In this document: in pieces, positions 59,940-64,000 of the stretch
How the letters are laid out: the number at the start of each line of letters is the position of its first letter
How positions within the stretch are numbered: the first letter of the stretch is position 1
DNA from: Flavobacterium saliperosum
GTDB lineage: Bacteria > Bacteroidota > Bacteroidia > Flavobacteriales > Flavobacteriaceae
Direction: 5' to 3'
Length of the DNA: 64,000 bases
NCBI RefSeq assembly: GCF_900100625.1
Contig: NZ_FMTY01000002.1
Location: 124,001 to 188,000, forward strand
Program-made: the position numbers and the translations under genes
Notes under the pieces: generated by a model
Databases searched by the model: none
Seen by the model: the letters and a program-made list of their open reading frames with translations, nothing else
What the model was told of the DNA's origin: nothing

Positions 59940-62472
59940 CAGCTTTTTTGATGGTTACGAAGAGCTCTTGTTTCTCTTCGTTCAGATCCATGAAAATTTC
60001 GTCGCCTTCATGAATTTTGGAGGTGATAATCTCCTCTGCCAATTCGTCTTCGACGTATTTCTGAATCGCTCTTTTTAGCGGTCTTGCACCAAACTGTTTG
60101 TCAAAACCTTTTTCGGCGATATAGTCTTTTGCTTTTTCGGATAATTGAAGTTTGTATCCTAAATCGGCAACACGGGCATATACCTTATCCATTTCGATGT
60201 CGATAATTTTATCGATGTCTGATTTTTCCAGTGCGTTGAAGACTATTACATCGTCAATTCGGTTTAAGAATTCCGGTGCGAAAGCTTTTTTCAGTGCGTT
60301 TTCGATAATTCCTTTGGAAACATCATCAGCCTGAGCCGTTTTTGAAGCGGTTCCGAAACCAACTCCGGTTCCGAAATCTTTCAACTGACGTGCACCCACA
60401 TTGGATGTCATAATGATAATCGTGTTTCGGAAATCGATTTTACGTCCTAAACTGTCGGTTAAATGGCCGTCATCCAATACCTGAAGCATCATGTTGAATA
60501 CATCCGGATGCGCTTTTTCAATCTCATCCAACAATACCACACAATACGGTTTTCTTCTTACTTTTTCAGTTAATTGTCCGCCTTCTTCGTAGCCAACGTA
60601 TCCCGGAGGCGCTCCCACCAATCTTGAAATCGCAAATTTTTCCATGTATTCACTCATGTCGATACGAACCAGCGCATCTTCCGAATCGAATAATTCTTTC
60701 GCGATAACTTTTGCCAATTGTGTCTTACCCACACCGGTCTGACCTAAGAAAATAAACGAACCGATTGGCTTGTTTGGATCTTTCAATCCTGCACGGTTTC
60801 TTTGGATGGATTTGGCAATTTTCATCACCGCTTCGTCCTGACCGATAACCTTGCCTTTTATAAGCTCCGGCAAATGCGCCAATTTGTTGCTTTCCGTTTG
60901 GGCGATACGATTTACAGGAATTCCGGTCATCATGGAAACCACATCGGCAACATTGTCTTCGGTTACTACGATACGATTGTTTTTAGCGTCTTCTTCCCAT
61001 TGTTCCTGGGCGATGGCTAAGTCTTTTTCAATACGTTTTTCGTCATCACGAAGTTTGGCTGCTTCTTCGTATTTCTGTTTTTTAACGACTGAGTTTTTCA
61101 GTTCGCGCACTTCCTCCAATTGTTTTTCCAGTTCCAGAATTTGTTTCGGAACATCGATATTGGTGATGTGTACACGCGAACCCGCTTCGTCTAAAGCGTC
61201 AATGGCTTTGTCCGGTAAGAAGCGTTCCGACATATAACGATTTGTAAGTTTCACACAAGCCTCAATAGCTTCCGGAGTGTAAATTACGTTATGGTGGTCT
61301 TCGTATTTATTTTTGATGTTGTTCAGAATTGTAATGGTTTCTTCGACGGAAGTCGGCTCCACAATTACTTTCTGAAAACGTCTTTCCAAAGCACCGTCTT
61401 TCTCGATGTACTGACGGTATTCGTCAAGAGTAGTGGCGCCAATACATTGGATTTCACCTCTTGCTAAAGCCGGTTTAAACATATTGGAAGCATCAAGAGA
61501 GCCTGTTGCGCCTCCTGCACCCACAATGGTGTGGATCTCGTCAATGAAAAGAATGATGTCGTCGTTTTTTTCCAATTCGTTCATCACGGCTTTCATTCTT
61601 TCTTCGAACTGGCCACGGTATTTTGTTCCGGCTACTAAACTTGCCAAATCCAACGTAACTACACGTTTGTTGAATAAAATACGGGATACTTTCTTTTGAA
61701 TGATACGCAAGGCCAAACCTTCGGCAATGGCCGATTTACCCACACCCGGTTCACCAATCAGCAGCGGATTGTTTTTCTTTCTTCGGCTTAAAATCTGTGA
61801 AACACGCTCAATTTCTTTTTCACGTCCCACAACAGGATCTAATTTTCCTTCTTCGGCCAACTCTGTTAAATCACGACCAAAATTATCCAAAACCGGTGTT
61901 TTCGATTTTTTATTGGCTTTACCTGCGGCGCCCGGATTGTTAAATCCTGCATCGCGCATACTGTCATCTTGTCCGGAATCGTCGTTGAATGACTCGTTTT
62001 TCGGTAAGTTATCGATGTAATCTTCTTCGTTTGATGTCATAGCTATAAATTGTTCTTTAACAAGTTCGTAGTCAATTTTTAATTTGTTTAAAAGCTTGGT
62101 TGTCGGGTCGTTCTCGTTGCGGAGAATACACAACAATAGATGCGCGGTACTGATAGAAGTACTCTGAAAAACTTTAGCTTCAAGAAAAGTGGTACGCAAC
62201 GCACGTTCTGCCTGACGCGTTAAATGTAGGTTTTTCTTGTCGTTACTTCTGTCGGCATTAGGATTTGGGGGACTAACGATTTCTATTTTTCGGCGTAAAT
62301 GTTCCAAATCCACCGAAAGATTGTTTAATATATTGATTGCGGTTCCGTTACCGTCTCTTAAAATCCCCAGCATTAAATGTTCTGTGCCAATAAAGTCATG
62401 CCCCAGTCGTAAAGCTTCTTCTTTACTGTAGGTAATCACGTCTTTAACCCTTGGTGAAAAATTATCATCCAT
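59923..62472 (-). CDS. clpC: ClpC-type ATP-dependent Clp protease ATP-binding subunit
   Basis: ClpC is an AAA+ unfoldase that feeds proteins to ClpP. The 849 residues have the N-terminal Clp repeat (DVITYSKEEALRLGHDFIGT, 1-145), an acidic linker and a first AAA module with GEPGVGKSA. A short middle domain contains a UVR-like segment (KQKYEEAAKLRDDEKRIEKD), which is diagnostic for ClpC versus ClpB. The second AAA module has GQTGVGKTQ. The C-terminal part ends with EEKQELFVTIKKAEKPTN. It is the second Clp unfoldase in the window. It is divergent from gyrA, and adaptor or regulator genes (mcsB, ctsR) are absent. Confidence 0.95.
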   Translation of the reverse strand: MDDNFSPRVKDVITYSKEEALRLGHDFIGTEHLMLGILRDGNGTAINILNNLSVDLEHLRRKIEIVSPPNPNADRSNDKKNLHLTRQAERALRTTFLEAKVFQSTSISTAHLLLCILRNENDPTTKLLNKLKIDYELVKEQFIAMTSNEEDYIDNLPKNESFNDDSGQDDSMRDAGFNNPGAAGKANKKSKTPVLDNFGRDLTELAEEGKLDPVVGREKEIERVSQILSRRKKNNPLLIGEPGVGKSAIAEGLALRIIQKKVSRILFNKRVVTLDLASLVAGTKYRGQFEERMKAVMNELEKNDDIILFIDEIHTIVGAGGATGSLDASNMFKPALARGEIQCIGATTLDEYRQYIEKDGALERRFQKVIVEPTSVEETITILNNIKNKYEDHHNVIYTPEAIEACVKLTNRYMSERFLPDKAIDALDEAGSRVHITNIDVPKQILELEKQLEEVRELKNSVVKKQKYEEAAKLRDDEKRIEKDLAIAQEQWEEDAKNNRIVVTEDNVADVVSMMTGIPVNRIAQTESNKLAHLPELIKGKVIGQDEAVMKIAKSIQRNRAGLKDPNKPIGSFIFLGQTGVGKTQLAKVIAKELFDSEDALVRIDMSEYMEKFAISRLVGAPPGYVGYEEGGQLTEKVRRKPYCVVLLDEIEKAHPDVFNMMLQVLDDGHLTDSLGRKIDFRNTIIIMTSNVGARQLKDFGTGVGFGTASKTAQADDVSKGIIENALKKAFAPEFLNRIDDVIVFNALEKSDIDKIIDIEMDKVYARVADLGYKLQLSEKAKDYIAEKGFDKQFGARPLKRAIQKYVEDELAEEIITSKIHEGDEIFMDLNEEKQELFVTIKKAEKPTN

Positions 62473-62491
62473 TACAAAAATCTTTATATTG

Positions 62492-62523
62492 TAAATTTAC
62501 TAATTCTATAAAGCCTGTGCAAA
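62492..62523 (-). promoter_or_regulatory. Putative promoter of clpC
   Basis: On the minus strand TTTG (complement of 62520-62523), a 20-base spacer and TAAATTTA (one mismatch to TAnnTTTG, 62492-62499) lie 20 bases upstream of the ATG. The remaining divergent gap to gyrA (264 bp in all) is AT-rich and shows nothing else clear. Confidence 0.45.
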
Positions 62524-62736
62524 AATCATACCTGATAAAATCATTTTACTTGTATTGCTAATAGACGAATAAAAAATGAGAAATGAAAGACAAAAGGTCA
62601 GGTTTTTTCAACTTTTTAAAACTTTTTCAATGTTAATAAAATCCCTAAAATTGTGAATAAATTACCGCTTCGTTACCTCAAAATTGTGTATATTGGCACG
62701 TTTTGAAATATCTATAATTTTTTAATATAAATACTT

Positions 62737-64000
62737 ATGTCTGAAGGAGAAAAGTTAATTCCTATTAACATTGAGGACGAAATGAAATCAGCCTATATCG
62801 ATTATTCGATGTCGGTAATTGTATCCAGAGCGCTTCCTGATGTTAGAGATGGTTTGAAACCGGTACACCGAAGAGTTTTGTTTGGGATGTATGAGTTAGG
62901 AGTATTATCCAATAGAGCGCATAAAAAATCAGCGAGAATTGTAGGGGAGGTCCTTGGTAAGTACCACCCGCACGGAGATAGTTCAGTATATGATGCCATG
63001 GTTCGTATGGCACAGGAATGGAGTTTGCGTTACCTTTTGGTAGACGGACAGGGTAACTTCGGTTCGGTTGACGGTGACAGTCCGGCAGCAATGCGTTATA
63101 CTGAAGCAAGAATGAAGAAGCTTTCGGAAGAAATTCTGGCAGATATCGATAAAGAAACAGTTGATTTCCAATTGAACTTTGACGACACCTTAGAAGAGCC
63201 GAAAGTAATGCCGACAAAAATCCCGAACCTTTTAATTAACGGTGCATCGGGTATTGCCGTTGGTATGGCGACTAACATGGCGCCGCATAATTTAACAGAA
63301 GTTATCGACGGTACGTTAGCGTACATTGATAATAACGATATCGAGATTGACGAATTAATGCACCATATTAAAGCACCGGATTTCCCAACGGGAGGTGTGA
63401 TTTATGGTTATGAAGGCGTTCGTGAAGCATTCAAAACCGGTCGTGGGCGTATCGTAATGCGTGCGAAAGCGAATTTTGAAGAAGTGGACGGACGTGAATC
63501 CATCATCGTGACCGAGATTCCGTATCAGGTAAACAAGGCAGAAATGATCAAGAAAACTGCCGAGTTGGTTAACGATAAAAAAATTGAAGGTATTTCCACT
63601 ATCCGTGACGAATCGGACAGAAACGGTATGCGTATCGTTTACGTTCTGAAACGGGAAGCGGTGCCGAATGTGGTAATGAATACCTTATTTAAGTATACGC
63701 AATTGCAGTCGTCTTTCAGTGTGAACAATATCGCATTGGTAAATGGGCGTCCGCAAATGCTGAATCTGAAAGACTTAATCCATTATTTCGTAGAGCACCG
63801 TCATGAAGTGGTAACACGTCGTGCACAGTTTGATTTGCGTAAAGCGGAAGAAAGAGCCCACATTTTAGAAGGTTTGATTATTGCTTCTGATAATATCGAC
63901 GAAGTAATCCAATTGATCCGTTCTTCAAAAGACGGCGATGAGGCGAGAACCAAATTGATTGAACGTTTCAATTTGTCAGAAATTCAGGCACGTGCGATTG
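62737..64000 (+). CDS. gyrA: DNA gyrase subunit A (3' partial)
   Basis: GyrA is the DNA-cleaving subunit of gyrase, which introduces negative supercoils. The first 421 codons are present and the gene runs past the window end. It starts [20 protein letters not shown], then [19 protein letters not shown]. The quinolone-determining region is [17 protein letters not shown], with Ser82 and Asp86 at the positions of E. coli Ser83 and Asp87, the susceptible form. The catalytic Tyr121 lies in [32 protein letters not shown] is also typical. GyrA rather than ParC is supported by the strong match to the GyrA N-terminus; the C-terminal GyrA box is outside the window. Confidence 0.95.
   Translation, partial: MSEGEKLIPINIEDEMKSAYIDYSMSVIVSRALPDVRDGLKPVHRRVLFGMYELGVLSNRAHKKSARIVGEVLGKYHPHGDSSVYDAMVRMAQEWSLRYLLVDGQGNFGSVDGDSPAAMRYTEARMKKLSEEILADIDKETVDFQLNFDDTLEEPKVMPTKIPNLLINGASGIAVGMATNMAPHNLTEVIDGTLAYIDNNDIEIDELMHHIKAPDFPTGGVIYGYEGVREAFKTGRGRIVMRAKANFEEVDGRESIIVTEIPYQVNKAEMIKKTAELVNDKKIEGISTIRDESDRNGMRIVYVLKREAVPNVVMNTLFKYTQLQSSFSVNNIALVNGRPQMLNLKDLIHYFVEHRHEVVTRRAQFDLRKAEERAHILEGLIIASDNIDEVIQLIRSSKDGDEARTKLIERFNLSEIQARAI

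Noticed and set aside
1..64000. Search for tRNA, rRNA, insertion sequences, integrases and prophage or defence genes
   Set aside because: No tRNA-like cloverleaf, rRNA segment, transposase, integrase, restriction or toxin-antitoxin pair was recognised. Gaps are short and mostly filled by terminators and repeats.

Overview
This window looks like chromosomal core sequence from a member of the Flavobacteriaceae (Bacteroidota), most likely Flavobacterium or a close relative. The basis is: two secreted proteins with C-terminal type IX secretion (T9SS) sorting domains, a small GldL-like membrane protein, a low-GC genome with AT-rich intergenic DNA, and many gene starts preceded by the Bacteroidota promoter element TAnnTTTG. 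Shine-Dalgarno sequences are mostly weak. There are no rRNA or tRNA genes, CRISPR arrays, insertion sequences or prophage genes. About 59 protein genes are supported; the first (T9SS adhesin-like protein) and the last (gyrA) run off the window.

Layout. 1-6470 (+): end of a T9SS surface protein, a glycosyltransferase, coaE, and a histidine kinase/response regulator pair. 6517-16810 (-): a long run of mostly closely spaced genes (oxidoreductase, 3-hydroxyacyl-CoA dehydrogenase, DUF1015, YggS, an exonuclease/GIY-YIG fusion, a potassium channel, miaA, a DUF6624-like protein, an acyl-ACP thioesterase, a lipoprotein and a barrel protein). 16925-22651: pcm, XRE regulator, smpB, OmpW, an acetyltransferase, two small hypotheticals and an MFS transporter. 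22652-23211: 560 bp without a gene, holding an 11-copy 21-bp minisatellite. 23212-31745: clpB, a divergent ytxJ/Crp/DinB group, a T9SS amidase, a beta-propeller protein and a lipoprotein. 31940-40112: fahA, glyA, an outer-membrane barrel, prfB, a threonine aldolase-like enzyme and an RluA-type pseudouridine synthase. 40173-46305: a complete phosphate-acquisition locus (porin, pstS, pstC, pstA, pstB, phoU). 46335-58407: housekeeping genes (ybaB-like, oligopeptidase B, a PLP enzyme, yebC, gcvT, nnrD, TlpA-like, hutH) and a cluster of small membrane proteins. 58479-64000: a RimB-RimK fusion, clpC and gyrA.

How the genes work together. The phosphate locus is the clearest system. An outer-membrane porin, a lipoprotein binding protein, an ABC transporter and the PhoU signalling protein follow one another. 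The porin, pstS and pstC each have their own promoter with the same design: TTAAC-type repeats on an 11-bp grid, helically phased with a perfect TAnnTTTG box. PstC also carries an extra periplasmic segment that resembles part of PstS. Other notable features are a textbook +1 programmed frameshift in prfB, a probable ATT start codon on the exonuclease/GIY-YIG gene, a 22-bp palindromic operator with no nearby regulator gene, triplicated AGGACAAAATG-type elements between clpB and ytxJ, and many short-word repeat arrays lying against the stop codons of unrelated genes. I did not find a defence island or an obviously novel multi-gene system.
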